In this document: piece by piece, positions 19,500 to 29,963 of the stretch
How the letters are laid out: the number at the start of each line of letters is the position of its first letter
Numbering within the stretch: the stretch's first letter is position 1
Source: a virus
IMG/VR virus record: IMGVR_UViG_3300020385_000022
Span: 1 to 41,958 of that record
Strand: one strand, 5' to 3'
Length of the DNA: 41,958 nt
Position numbers and translations under genes: made by a program
Notes under the pieces: generated by a model
Databases searched by the model: none
The model's input: the letters and a program-made list of their open reading frames with translations, nothing else
Told to the model about the DNA's origin: nothing

Positions 19500-20026
19500 T
19501 GGCTAGACCAGTATATAAATACCAACCACGTAACGAATCACCGGATGTAGCTATCGGTATTATGTTACCGTTTAATAATTCTAGTAAATCAAAACCTGTT
19601 ACTTCGAATTATGCATCTGGCAGCATTGCTGGTGGTATAGTATTTGCTCAATCATATACTACACAAGATCAAGTTGTTTCAAATTTAAAAAATTTGTTGT
19701 TAACACGTAAAGGTGAACGATATATGCAACCTAATTTTGGTACTAATATTTATGATACTCTTTTTCAAAATAATGTTGATGATTTGCGATTAACTCTTAA
19801 AGATAGTTTAATAGAAGATATTGAATATTGGTTACCATATATCAATGTAAATGATGTTGTTATATCTAGTAGTACTGATATGCATGCATTATCAATTATG
19901 TTAAAATTTACAATAACTAATATTGGTTCAGAAATGGTAATTAATATATTAGCATCAGAAAATGATTTTACTGTATCGGATGCAACTCCGTCATTAGAAT
20001 TACAACAAATTAGTAGAGTATATTAA
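19499..20026 (+). CDS. Baseplate wedge protein gp25-like
   Basis: A 175-residue protein of the gp25/GpW-like (lysozyme-fold-derived) wedge family. It shows DQVVSNLKNLLLTRKGERYM followed by QPNFGTNIYD (the G-E-R-x-M-x-P-x-F-G signature at about 72-86), then DLRLTLKDSLIEDIEYWLPY. gp25 joins gp6 and gp53 in the wedge and contacts the sheath. The 50-residue N-terminal extension is polar. It is followed 14 nt later by the gp6-like gene, the usual partner order in contractile-tail phages. Confidence 0.88.
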   Translation: MARPVYKYQPRNESPDVAIGIMLPFNNSSKSKPVTSNYASGSIAGGIVFAQSYTTQDQVVSNLKNLLLTRKGERYMQPNFGTNIYDTLFQNNVDDLRLTLKDSLIEDIEYWLPYINVNDVVISSSTDMHALSIMLKFTITNIGSEMVINILASENDFTVSDATPSLELQQISRVY

Positions 20027-20040
20027 GGAAAGGTTAACTC

Positions 20041-21894
20041 ATGAGCGATTTAATTAAAAAAGATGTGAAATATTTAAATAAAGATTTTGCTCAGTTTAGA
20101 CAAAATTTAATAAACTTTGCAAAAAATTATTTTCCGGATACATATCAAGATTTTAACGAATCTTCTCCTGGTATGATGTTTATAGAAATGGCATCATATG
20201 TTGGTGATGTATTATCATACTATACAGATACATCTTTCCGCGAATCATTACTAAATTCAGCGCAAGAAGATTCTAATGTATTAGCTTTATCTCATCTTTT
20301 TGGATATAAACCAAAATTAAATTCACCAGCAACATCTAAATTAGATGTGTTTCAATTAGTAATTGCATCTGGTTCCGGAGAAAATGCGGCGCCTGATATG
20401 TCATATGCTTTATCAATTGACTCTAATATGGAATTAGAAAGTGAAGAAGGTGTAAAATTTAGAACAGTACAGCCAATTGATTTTAACGATGATCCAGAAA
20501 TATCTGTATATGAAATTGATGGAGATAAAAATGTTGCTCGATATCTTTTAAAGAAACAAGTTAGTGTTGAATCTGGTGAAATAAAACAATTGGAATTTTC
20601 GTTTGATAGTCCTAAACCATATGATCGAATAACATTGCCAGATACAAATGTAATTGATATTGTAAGTATAATAGATTCTGCAGGTAATAATTGGTATAAC
20701 GTTGATTATTTAGCACAAGATACTATTTTTGAAGATATTGCAAATATACCATTTAATGATCCAACTTTATCTAAATTTAGATCTACTGTACCTTATATCT
20801 TAAAACTGCGTAAAACACCTAGAAGATTTATTACTCGGTTACGTGATGATAATCGTTTAGAGATACAATTCGGATCTGGCATTTCTTCTGATTTAGATGA
20901 AGAAATTATTCCTAATCCAAAAAATGTTGGAATGGGATTAGAATACCTTAAGAGAACAACAACTGATTCGATTGATCCTACTAATTTTTTATATACTAGT
21001 ACATATGGTATAGCTCCTTCAAATACTACATTAACAGTGCGTTATACCGTAGGAGGAGCTGTAACAGATAATGTAGGAGTTAATTCGATAACAAAGATAA
21101 ATTCTATATCATATTTAAATGAAACAAATATAGTAGATTTATCAGATTCAAAACAATCAGTTGCTGTTACAAATTCAGAACCAGCAACTGGTGGGAAATC
21201 TAAAGATAATATCGAAAGTATTCGTCAAAATGCCATGGCAGCATTTGCGGCTCAAAATAGAGCAATTACTAGAGAAGATTATATTGCAAGAGTATATGCC
21301 ATGCCATCACGATTTGGTTCGGTTGCAAAAGCATATATTGTAGGAGATACTCAAATTAACGTATCAGATCAAACATATCCATCTGATATAATTGATAATC
21401 CATATGCGTTAAATTTATATTTGTTAGCATATAACACGTCCGGTCAATTTGTCGAAGCGAATCAGGCTCTTAAAGAGAATATAAGAACTTATATATCACA
21501 ATATCGTATGTTAACAGATGCTATAAATTGTAAAACAGCATTTATAATTAATTTAGCTGTTGACTTTGAAATTATTACACGTCCTAATTTTAACAGTAAT
21601 GAAGTAATACTTGCATGTATTGCAAAACTAAAAACATTATTATCAAATGAAAGAATGCAAATAAATGGACCGATTGATATTTCTAGCCTGATTTCATCGC
21701 TTGATAAAGTTAATGGCGTACAAAGTGTTGTAGATTTTGATTTTACAAATAAAGTAGGTGGTGTATATTCTTCAAATATTTATGACGTAAAATCAGCTAT
21801 TAAAAATAATATTTTATATCCTTCTTTAGATCCTTGTATATTTGAAATAAAATATCCAAATGATGATATAAAAGGAAGGGTGATTAAACCTTAA
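20041..21894 (+). CDS. Baseplate wedge protein gp6-like (GpJ family)
   Basis: A 617-residue protein of the T4 gp6/P2 GpJ family that forms the ring holding the wedges together. It opens KKDVKYLNKDFAQFRQNLIN, then NESSPGMMFIEMASYVGDVL, a common opening in this family. A middle beta-rich domain and the conserved-looking AITREDYIARVYAMP segment (about 420-434) follow. The C-terminal part (ISSLISSLDKVNGVQSVVDF) is the usual dimerisation-end region. AAGGAAAGG precedes the start. Next to the gp25-like gene as expected. Confidence 0.88.
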   Translation: MSDLIKKDVKYLNKDFAQFRQNLINFAKNYFPDTYQDFNESSPGMMFIEMASYVGDVLSYYTDTSFRESLLNSAQEDSNVLALSHLFGYKPKLNSPATSKLDVFQLVIASGSGENAAPDMSYALSIDSNMELESEEGVKFRTVQPIDFNDDPEISVYEIDGDKNVARYLLKKQVSVESGEIKQLEFSFDSPKPYDRITLPDTNVIDIVSIIDSAGNNWYNVDYLAQDTIFEDIANIPFNDPTLSKFRSTVPYILKLRKTPRRFITRLRDDNRLEIQFGSGISSDLDEEIIPNPKNVGMGLEYLKRTTTDSIDPTNFLYTSTYGIAPSNTTLTVRYTVGGAVTDNVGVNSITKINSISYLNETNIVDLSDSKQSVAVTNSEPATGGKSKDNIESIRQNAMAAFAAQNRAITREDYIARVYAMPSRFGSVAKAYIVGDTQINVSDQTYPSDIIDNPYALNLYLLAYNTSGQFVEANQALKENIRTYISQYRMLTDAINCKTAFIINLAVDFEIITRPNFNSNEVILACIAKLKTLLSNERMQINGPIDISSLISSLDKVNGVQSVVDFDFTNKVGGVYSSNIYDVKSAIKNNILYPSLDPCIFEIKYPNDDIKGRVIKP

Positions 21895-21903
21895 GGAGAT
21901 TAA

Positions 21904-23043
21904 ATGTATAGAATATTTTATGCAGAAAAGGATGCGACTTTATACGAACGGTACCCAGAACAAAATTCTGGTATTGACCAAATTTTAGAATTAACAAAAA
22001 ATGTATCTGGTTCTAAAATTGAAGGTAAGATTCGTAACAAGACATATAATTCTAGAATATTAATCGATTTTGGTTCGGAAATTACTAATTTAACCACAGC
22101 TGTTACTAATGGGAAAATTCCACCAATTGGTACCGGTAATACATCTGCTTCTATATATCTATCTTTAAGATCGTCAGATGCTTCTGATTTGTTACAAACA
22201 TATAATTTACAAGCATTTCCAATATCACAATCATGGGAAAATGGAAATGGATATAAAAATGATACTCCTAAAACAACAAATGGTGCATCATGGTATTATC
22301 GAAACTCAAAAGATCAAGCAACATATTGGAGAACGGGGTCTGCTCAATATAATTGGCAACCATCAGCTACTGAAAAACATTTAGGTGGTGGTACATGGAT
22401 TACCGGTTCATTATATGAAGCATCTCAATCATTTGAAAATCAGATACCTGATATACGTATGGATGTAACTGATATAGTAAATAATTGGGTTAAAGGTAAT
22501 ATTTCTAATCATGGATTTATAATTAAACGTACAAAGGATGATGAATTATCTGGTGATGTGTTAGGTTCAATTAAATTTTTTGGTAGAGAATCGCATACTA
22601 TTTTTGTACCAAGATTAGAAGTAATATGGGATAATACATTATTTACAAATACATCTTCTGCTCAAATCACATCCGACTCATATGTTCCATATTTTAAAAA
22701 TATAAAATCAGAATATAAAACATCAGAAATAGCGAAGTTTAGATTAGGCGTACGTCCAGAATTTCCATCAAAGACATATGTAACATCCTCATATTATTTA
22801 ACTGGAGAACGATTACCTACATCATCATTTTATAAAATTTTAGATACTGAGACTAAAGAAACTATTATTTCATATGATGTATTAGGAACTAAAATTGACT
22901 GTGATGTAAATGGTAGTTTCTTTAAATTAAGAATGGATTCATTTATGCCAGAACGATATTATCAAATAGAATTAAAGATTGAAAGAGATGGCGGCGATGA
23001 TATACAAGTATTTGACGATTTTTATTTTAAGGTTATTAATTAA
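21904..23043 (+). CDS. Virion protein with DNRLRE-like domain
   Basis: A 379-residue protein. The first 230 residues resemble the DNRLRE (carbohydrate-binding, CBM96-like) jelly roll: KDATLYERYPEQNSG at the start, ILIDFG strand, SWENGNGYK loop, and the diagnostic DVTDIVNNWVKGNISNHGFI at about 187-206. The C-terminal 150 residues are another beta-rich region ending FYFKVIN. In phages of Bacteroidetes and marine bacteria this domain occurs in baseplate or fibre-connecting proteins and may bind surface polysaccharide. AAGGAG precedes the ATG. Confidence 0.6.
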   Translation: MYRIFYAEKDATLYERYPEQNSGIDQILELTKNVSGSKIEGKIRNKTYNSRILIDFGSEITNLTTAVTNGKIPPIGTGNTSASIYLSLRSSDASDLLQTYNLQAFPISQSWENGNGYKNDTPKTTNGASWYYRNSKDQATYWRTGSAQYNWQPSATEKHLGGGTWITGSLYEASQSFENQIPDIRMDVTDIVNNWVKGNISNHGFIIKRTKDDELSGDVLGSIKFFGRESHTIFVPRLEVIWDNTLFTNTSSAQITSDSYVPYFKNIKSEYKTSEIAKFRLGVRPEFPSKTYVTSSYYLTGERLPTSSFYKILDTETKETIISYDVLGTKIDCDVNGSFFKLRMDSFMPERYYQIELKIERDGGDDIQVFDDFYFKVIN

Positions 23044-24146
23044 TGATAGATCGATCGAAATATAGAGAATATAAATTAGTACAGACTCGCATACAAGGTA
23101 AGTTAGATTCAGAGTTTGAATTTTTTGATACTATAGTTGGAGTCGGTACCGATATAAGTACAGATGAATTTATTTCTGATGTAAAATTATCTGGCGATTT
23201 CCATGATGCATTAATTAATAATGAAGTTCAGATTGCTTTAAAGTCTGGTAATATAGAACCTATACTAATTCCTGATTATAAAACGTTAGAGGTAATGTTA
23301 GTAGAACGTGGACTAACATATAATGCAATACGTATTCAAACAAATATAGATGAATTTATATATGATGATTTAAATGAATTGGCATCCCGGTTATCAGAAT
23401 ATAATAATGTTATTCGTTTTGAATCTGGTTATAAGCCGGCTTTTCCATTCTTTAGAGATCCAGGAGATTATATTGATGGTAATGATTATGATGAACAAGT
23501 ATATCAGAAACAAACATATTTAGAAAAACTTCGTGCGCAATATGAAGGCGAAATGATTGTATTAAATGATTTTAATGCTGATATTATAGTAGAATCTGTA
23601 AGAATGATGATTTACGGTGAATGGAGATCTATTGCATATGCAACTACACAGAACGGGCGGCCTTTTCCAGAGTCAACCACATTAGAATATTATAATCATA
23701 TTAATGGTTTAGGATTAGATTATGATGCAACAGCAGACTGGTATGATGATAATTCAATATTAAATGTAATGATCGATGAAGGGGTGATTACTAATTTACA
23801 AGATGATGGATTAAGTTCGCCAGTTTGGAATGATTTCAATCATTATGAATATGATGAAGGAGGTCGTCGTGGTATAAGTAATACAGATTATGTACAAGTT
23901 GCTAGATATCAACGATATATTAATACAACAAACAATGAAGTATTTGATTTAGAATATATGCAGCCATATGAACCGGAAGGATCTGAGTTGTATTATGATG
24001 AGTATGCTGGTTGGAATGATTTAGTATCAAATAATTCTAGTCAACAATCTGAACCTAATGTAAGAAGATCAGTACTCATAGATCGTAATAATTTACCGGA
24101 ACGTGTAGTATCTCAAGTTCGAAACGTGAGACGATTAGGAAGATAA
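23043..24146 (+). CDS. Hypothetical baseplate/tail structural protein
   Basis: A 367-residue, very acidic, Tyr/Asp-rich protein (FFRDPGDYIDGNDYDEQVYQ; DATADWYDDNSILN) with a mainly alpha/beta N-terminal half. It starts on the last base of the previous stop and ends 1 nt before the 1238-residue gene. The dense clustering of structural genes makes a virion role likely. Function within the baseplate is not recognised; an uncharacterised wedge component is the simplest idea. Confidence 0.55.
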   Translation: MIDRSKYREYKLVQTRIQGKLDSEFEFFDTIVGVGTDISTDEFISDVKLSGDFHDALINNEVQIALKSGNIEPILIPDYKTLEVMLVERGLTYNAIRIQTNIDEFIYDDLNELASRLSEYNNVIRFESGYKPAFPFFRDPGDYIDGNDYDEQVYQKQTYLEKLRAQYEGEMIVLNDFNADIIVESVRMMIYGEWRSIAYATTQNGRPFPESTTLEYYNHINGLGLDYDATADWYDDNSILNVMIDEGVITNLQDDGLSSPVWNDFNHYEYDEGGRRGISNTDYVQVARYQRYINTTNNEVFDLEYMQPYEPEGSELYYDEYAGWNDLVSNNSSQQSEPNVRRSVLIDRNNLPERVVSQVRNVRRLGR

Positions 24147-27100
24147 ATGGCAAAAAATATCATAAATAATATAGAAGATGTTTTAATTAAAGATGGCATA
24201 GTTGAATGTCATTATTATACACCAGGAGATTCTCCTCGGTATATTGTAGGCGGTGTTATTGAAAATCATTTATTTGATACATCAACACTTCTTGTAAATC
24301 ATAATGCAGTTTTAAATTCTTTTAATATTCGTCGAGGAAAATTTGATGTTAATATAAACATATATAATCCATTATTAGGCTCTGTAGATTTCCCAATGAT
24401 ATTCCTTAAAGAGATATCTCCAGATCGCCGTGAATTAAAACTTGAACATGTGGTAGTTGATGATCCTGAAAATCATGACGGAATGTTACAAGAATTTGTT
24501 GATAATTTAACTGTCGATGCAGAACCCGTATTAAATTTTGGTGATGATCAACTTGTAAAAATTATTAATCAAATAGTAATTGATGATGAATTAATAATAC
24601 GATTATTAGAACCGTTACCGGCAGACATTGAAGAAGGCCAATCTGCTTGGATTGTCGATGAAATTGCAGATACATTTAATGATACTATAACTATAAGTTC
24701 AGAAGATAAAGGTTTTGATTCATATACAGAATTACTTGGACCAAACTTTAATATTGAAACGTCATATGGTACTATTACAGAAACAGATTTTGAATCATGG
24801 AATTCATTATTAAATGCAAATACAGCTACATCTCAAAATATTATTGATAAAATGTTTTCCGGATCTTTATCAGGTGTAAAATTAGGGATAGATTATTCCG
24901 GACTTAATAATTTTATACAGTTTTCATCTGCTAAAGAACGTGTTGCAAATTTTAAATATAAATTAGAATTAATTGAATATTATGATAATCGTATTAGTAT
25001 ATTAAACGATACTTCTGGATCGGATATTTCTGCATTGCAAAATAATGTGGCTATAAATACTAATAGAAAAAATGATGTTATAGGATCATTTGATGGTTTC
25101 GAACGATGGTTATACCATGAACCAACGTCTAGTTTATTTACGCATCAAACAATGTATGAATCGGAAGAATATGAAATAGAAGGTGGGCGTATAGGATCAC
25201 AATTATATCGTATTCCATCATGGCCTAAATATATATCTGATGGTAAATATGTTTTGCATACTACAACTTCACCATTGGCAACCAATTGGTATACAAATGT
25301 ATCTGCTACAGCTTCATTATACGATTCAGAGAATAATAATTCGTTACAAAAAACAATACCAGAACATATACGGCGAGATGAAAATAATTCTCAATATGAA
25401 TTATTTGTTAATATGATAGGACATCATTATGATATTATATATTCATATATTAATAATTTATCAAAAATATATAAACCAGAAGAACATCCAGAATTAGGGC
25501 AAAATAAACATGTATTATATCAAGTTGCGAAATCATTAGGATGGAATTTATCAGATGGTAATCAAGCTTCAGCATTATGGCAGTATAAATTAGGTGTATC
25601 ATCTGGTTCTGGACAATTTGCTAGTACTGGATCATTATTTTCTAAATCAGATGAAATAATTACAACTGATATTTGGCGTAGAATAGTTAATAATTTACCG
25701 TATATACTTAAAACTAAAGGTACTACAAGGTCTTTAAAAGCTTTATTAAATATATATGGTATCCCGCAGACTTTACTTTCTATAAGAGAATATGGAGGTC
25801 CTAAAGTTGCAGATGATGTACCGGCAATTATCGAAGATCGTTTTGTATATGCATTACATTTTGATTCTGATGCACATTTAGAAATTCCTAATAATTGGGT
25901 TTCAAGTAGTATCGGAACATGGGGAATTGATAGAGGTGAAATTCCAATATTAACTCATGAATTAAGATTCCGTCCAGATAAAAAACAGAATATGGCTTTA
26001 ATGAGTAATCGTATTAATGATTCGATTCAATCATGGGCTATAGCGCTGCAATATACTAGTTCATATTCTGGAAGTGATAAATATGGAAGACTACATTTTG
26101 TAATGCCGACTGGTGCTGGTAAAGCATCCGCATCAATGACAAATTACTTTCCAGTATATGATGGTAATCTTTGGAATTTAAGTGTTGGAATTGATACATA
26201 TAATACTAGTTCAAATACCGATACTACATATACTGTTAGATGTCAGCAAGCATCTGATTATATTACAAATAAAATTGTACATTCAGCTAGTATTAATTTA
26301 ACACCATCAGTAGATACACATCAAATGTGGGCATCAGCTTCAGATGGAACAAATTCTCATATATTACGGTTAGGAGGAGAAATTAATGGCATTGATACGT
26401 ATGCAGTTAAAGCTACTTTATCAGCTTCATTTGGAGCTCCTATTAATAGTGCTAGTATTTATAATGGAAATCCTATAACAAATAATGATAGATATTCAAA
26501 TATATTTCCTGGTACATTTACTGGTTCTATGCAAGAATACCGAAGTTGGCTCGAGGTGGTAAATGATGTTAGTTTTGATTTACATACATTTAATCCAACT
26601 TCGTATGTGTCTAGCATTTCTCCTACTTCATCATTTGATACATTGATACGACATTATCCTTTTGGTACAGATTTAAAAACATTCGATTGTTCTGGAGCTC
26701 CTAGTAATTATCGATTTACATCGAGTCATCCAAATCAAGCAATACAAGATTTTTCACCACCATTTACAGATCAAAATAATACATATGCATCCGCTAGCGG
26801 ATTCCAAACTCCTGTCAGTGAAATACGTGGTAACTTTGTACCAGTTAATGAAACGTATTATATACAAGGTGTATCAATCGGTGGTAGTTTACCTAGATCA
26901 CAAAAAATACGTTTAGAAGATAACCAATTAATTAATAATTTATCACCGGTACAAAATGCAGAACGTTCTAGATTTGATAGAGCTCCAATTGATACAAACC
27001 GTATAGGTTTATTCTATTCCATGGCAGATCAAATTAATAAAGATATTTTTAATCAAACTGGTGATGTTGATGTTGATAATTTTATAGGAAATCCAGAAGA

Positions 27101-27863
27101 CCAATTTAAAATTGATTATCCTGATTTAGATTCTTTTTCAAAAGAATACTGGAAAAAATATACTGATAGAAATGATGTTAATGCTTTTATAAGAATTTTC
27201 AGTCAATTTGATTTTGCTTTATTCGATCAAATGAAACAATTATTACCAGAACGAGCAGATGAAGCCATGGGATTATTAGTAGAACCACATGCAATTGAAA
27301 GAGCAAAAGTTAGATTAGTAAGACAACCAGAATTTACCAATCCACAGTATGATGCATTAATACCAGAACAAATACCTAGCTCAAGCGCAGAAAGTATTAA
27401 TTATGAAGCTTCTATATCATTTGATGAAAGTATAATATCTGGAATATCGATATATCAAACAGCGTCGAATGGTTATGTTGATAGCAATTATTTAATAAAT
27501 GTACAAGTTTCACAAACTGGTAGCCATACCGGGTCTGTTAATGAAGGATTTGTTTTAAATTCTAGGACTAGTGATATATACACAACTGAAACATTTTTTT
27601 ATAGTTCACCTGAAAGTGCATCGGTAGGACAATATTTTAGCAGATCATCTGCGGCAGGAACATATCGCGATGATGTTTTCATAATGCCAGAAAATCAAAA
27701 ATATGCAGGTAGTAAAATAACCGGACCAGGAATTAACCAAGCATCAATATATCCTCAATTAGATTTTAAACCAATTATTGAAGTGTATTCTGTTAATCCT
27801 AATCAATTAATTTATAATGAAACGCCACCACCAGATGGTGTAGGAACATTACGTGTAGAGTAA
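24147..27863 (+). CDS. Large baseplate wedge protein with GpI-like and lectin-like parts
   Basis: A 1238-residue protein and one of the largest here. Residues 405-552 hold a tail-protein-I-like (GpI) region, with TDIWRRIVNNLPYILKTKGT followed by TRSLKALLNIYGIPQT as its core. Residues about 565-770 look like a concanavalin A/LamG-type sandwich (LTHELRFRPDKKQ, GKASASMTNYFPVYDGNLWN). The N-terminal 150 residues are strand-rich; the C-terminal 200 contain a helical DALFDQMKQLLPERADEAMG-like segment. Place and size suggest the T4 gp7 position in the wedge, joining the inner ring to fibres. The exact equivalence is inferred. Confidence 0.65.
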   Translation: MAKNIINNIEDVLIKDGIVECHYYTPGDSPRYIVGGVIENHLFDTSTLLVNHNAVLNSFNIRRGKFDVNINIYNPLLGSVDFPMIFLKEISPDRRELKLEHVVVDDPENHDGMLQEFVDNLTVDAEPVLNFGDDQLVKIINQIVIDDELIIRLLEPLPADIEEGQSAWIVDEIADTFNDTITISSEDKGFDSYTELLGPNFNIETSYGTITETDFESWNSLLNANTATSQNIIDKMFSGSLSGVKLGIDYSGLNNFIQFSSAKERVANFKYKLELIEYYDNRISILNDTSGSDISALQNNVAINTNRKNDVIGSFDGFERWLYHEPTSSLFTHQTMYESEEYEIEGGRIGSQLYRIPSWPKYISDGKYVLHTTTSPLATNWYTNVSATASLYDSENNNSLQKTIPEHIRRDENNSQYELFVNMIGHHYDIIYSYINNLSKIYKPEEHPELGQNKHVLYQVAKSLGWNLSDGNQASALWQYKLGVSSGSGQFASTGSLFSKSDEIITTDIWRRIVNNLPYILKTKGTTRSLKALLNIYGIPQTLLSIREYGGPKVADDVPAIIEDRFVYALHFDSDAHLEIPNNWVSSSIGTWGIDRGEIPILTHELRFRPDKKQNMALMSNRINDSIQSWAIALQYTSSYSGSDKYGRLHFVMPTGAGKASASMTNYFPVYDGNLWNLSVGIDTYNTSSNTDTTYTVRCQQASDYITNKIVHSASINLTPSVDTHQMWASASDGTNSHILRLGGEINGIDTYAVKATLSASFGAPINSASIYNGNPITNNDRYSNIFPGTFTGSMQEYRSWLEVVNDVSFDLHTFNPTSYVSSISPTSSFDTLIRHYPFGTDLKTFDCSGAPSNYRFTSSHPNQAIQDFSPPFTDQNNTYASASGFQTPVSEIRGNFVPVNETYYIQGVSIGGSLPRSQKIRLEDNQLINNLSPVQNAERSRFDRAPIDTNRIGLFYSMADQINKDIFNQTGDVDVDNFIGNPEDQFKIDYPDLDSFSKEYWKKYTDRNDVNAFIRIFSQFDFALFDQMKQLLPERADEAMGLLVEPHAIERAKVRLVRQPEFTNPQYDALIPEQIPSSSAESINYEASISFDESIISGISIYQTASNGYVDSNYLINVQVSQTGSHTGSVNEGFVLNSRTSDIYTTETFFYSSPESASVGQYFSRSSAAGTYRDDVFIMPENQKYAGSKITGPGINQASIYPQLDFKPIIEVYSVNPNQLIYNETPPPDGVGTLRVE

Positions 27864-27888
27864 AGGCATGGTAAATTTACCAATAAGC

Positions 27889-27902
27889 ATATTTATTAAA
27901 AA
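27889..27902 (+). promoter_or_regulatory. Putative late promoter (ATATTTAT motif)
   Basis: ATATTTATTAAAAA ends (ATATTTAT) 19 nt before ATG 27915 and is followed by GTAGGATAA. It lies in the only gap (51 nt) of the long structural run. Confidence 0.65.
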
Positions 27903-27914
27903 GTAGGATAAGAT

Positions 27915-28595
27915 ATGGGATATTTAAATAATAGTTCAATAACAATTGATGCAATTCTGACAAAAAAAGGTAGAGAATTGTTAGCACGTGGACGTGATGA
28001 ATTTGTAATTACACAATTTGCATTAGCAGATGATGAAATTGATTATGATTTATATAATCCAGAACATCCTAGTGGTACTGCATTTTATGGTGCAGCAATA
28101 GAAAATTTACCAATGTTAGAAGCATTGCCAGATGAAACACAGATGATGAAACATAAATTAGTTACATTACCAAAAGGTACTGCACGTATACCGGTAGTAT
28201 CTGTAGGACAAACAGCTATAACATTGCAATCTAACCAAACTACTGTTATTAAACCTGATACGGTTAATTTTTCTGGTGGTAATAGACAATTTGGTTATAC
28301 AGCAATATTATCAGATTCTGATGTAGCTGAAATTAGAGCTACTCAAACAGTTGGCGGTGATGGAGCATCGGCATCAGTTCCTCAATTTATAGGAGATTCT
28401 GAGGCGGCTCAAAGTGTAACTATACAAGGTATGGAATTTGAAGTAATTGCAAAAGAACAATTTGATTCAAATAAAACAGCTACTATAATAATTATTGGAA
28501 ATGAAACAGGTGGTAGAGTTTCAATTGATTTAACAGTTAAAAAATTAAGCGTATCGACGATTAAAAATAGAGGCAATCGTACTCGTACAAGATAA
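27915..28595 (+). CDS. Virion structural protein
   Basis: A 226-residue protein opening GYLNNSSITIDAILTKKGRE, then LLARGRDEFVITQFALADDE. This start (a strand, then A-x-LTxxGRELLA, then FVIT-FAL-DDEIDY) is shared by abundant structural proteins of T4-like marine phages. The rest is beta-rich with Thr/Gly and ends in a basic KNRGNRTRTR. Its location after the large wedge protein suggests a tail or fibre-base component. Confidence 0.6.
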   Translation: MGYLNNSSITIDAILTKKGRELLARGRDEFVITQFALADDEIDYDLYNPEHPSGTAFYGAAIENLPMLEALPDETQMMKHKLVTLPKGTARIPVVSVGQTAITLQSNQTTVIKPDTVNFSGGNRQFGYTAILSDSDVAEIRATQTVGGDGASASVPQFIGDSEAAQSVTIQGMEFEVIAKEQFDSNKTATIIIIGNETGGRVSIDLTVKKLSVSTIKNRGNRTRTR

Positions 28596-28607
28596 AGGAT
28601 AATAAAA

Positions 28608-29945
28608 ATGGCTAGACGAACTTATAGATCAAATTTTAGAGGTGCGCGTGCTGCAAATAAAGCACCTCGGCAAGCAACTCCGGTACGAGCTACTTCACCA
28701 GAACCTACCCGTCAACGTCAAAAGGCACCGGTTCCTACTCGAATAAGTAGTATATCGATAGAAGAACGTGCGCAGGAATTAGCTGATGAAATAATAGCAC
28801 AACGCGAAGCCGAAGCTCGTACATCTAGATTAGGAAAAATATATACTCGGTTTGATGTTGTTGATGATGTATTAGCTAATAATGTTGAAACTGTAACGCG
28901 TGGATTATTTGCTGGTAATGTTGCAAGTTTAACAAGTATGTTTACATCTTCAAATTTAACAGATATTCAAAAAACATATTATCAGGAAATTTATAGTACC
29001 GGAGATCCTGCTTCTAATTCTTCTGCAAATGTAGAATTATCTTTAGCATATGGACATTTTAATGGTTCTGGGTCTAAAGATGCTGCAGGTAGTTTAAATA
29101 ATGATACACCATCTAGAGCAATTTATAAACAATATGCTCAAGTATTATTAGGGCCAGATGATAAAAAGTTTACCATTAATGGATCAGATACAGATTCAAT
29201 TTATGTATTAAATTTTAACCGCGCACGTATGCGAGAAAAAGTAGATCCAGGAAATTTTGAAATAACATTAGCTCAATTATCTGGTTCATTAGGACCATCG
29301 GTACCAAATGCTGCTCATACTGGATCTCATGTAAAAATAGCTGGTAAAGATTTATATATACAATTAATTGATGATTCGTCATTAACATCTGCTACTTTAG
29401 GAGAATCAGGTCAAGTTTATAATATAGTATCTGGTTCATTAGATGGAGCAGGTATGTATTTAAATAGCGGTGATACTGTAAATTACGGATTATTATATCC
29501 ACAACATGGTGTTGCAATATTAGATGCTCGACAATTAGATAAAGTACATGCATCTGGAGGAGTTAATTTCCATACTGTTACTGGTTCTCAAATACAAGGT
29601 GAAAATGCTGTAAAATTATTTACATCAATTTCTAGTTCAGCTGGAGTAGTAGGCGGATCTATTACTGGTGGTATTCAGGCTCGTTCCGCGGAAGCAGTTA
29701 AATCAACATATTACTTTGTTAGAGCTAAAAATGCTGAATTTAATTATTCCAATAATCCTTCTTTTGTTACTGGATCATTAGGTCAATTATCTTTTAATTC
29801 ATTTAAAAATGATCCTCAAACTTTTATTACATCAGTTGGATTATATAATGATAGACGAGAGTTATTAGCAATCGCTAAATTAAGTCAGCCTTTATTGAAA
29901 AATTACACTAGAGAAGCGTTAATAAAAGTAAAATTAGATTTTTAA
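28608..29945 (+). CDS. Virion structural protein with shared GLYND C-terminal domain
   Basis: A 445-residue protein. Residues 1-80 are basic and Pro/Arg/Ala-rich, with a helical EERAQELADEIIAQREAEAR. The middle is Ser/Gly-rich beta structure. The C-terminus (ITSVGLYNDRRELLAIAKLS, then QPLLKNYTREALIKVKLDF) is clearly related to that of the next gene. AAGGATAA precedes the ATG. Probably a neck, tail-tip or fibre-base protein. Confidence 0.6.
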   Translation: MARRTYRSNFRGARAANKAPRQATPVRATSPEPTRQRQKAPVPTRISSISIEERAQELADEIIAQREAEARTSRLGKIYTRFDVVDDVLANNVETVTRGLFAGNVASLTSMFTSSNLTDIQKTYYQEIYSTGDPASNSSANVELSLAYGHFNGSGSKDAAGSLNNDTPSRAIYKQYAQVLLGPDDKKFTINGSDTDSIYVLNFNRARMREKVDPGNFEITLAQLSGSLGPSVPNAAHTGSHVKIAGKDLYIQLIDDSSLTSATLGESGQVYNIVSGSLDGAGMYLNSGDTVNYGLLYPQHGVAILDARQLDKVHASGGVNFHTVTGSQIQGENAVKLFTSISSSAGVVGGSITGGIQARSAEAVKSTYYFVRAKNAEFNYSNNPSFVTGSLGQLSFNSFKNDPQTFITSVGLYNDRRELLAIAKLSQPLLKNYTREALIKVKLDF

Positions 29946-29963
29946 AATAATAAATGATATGAT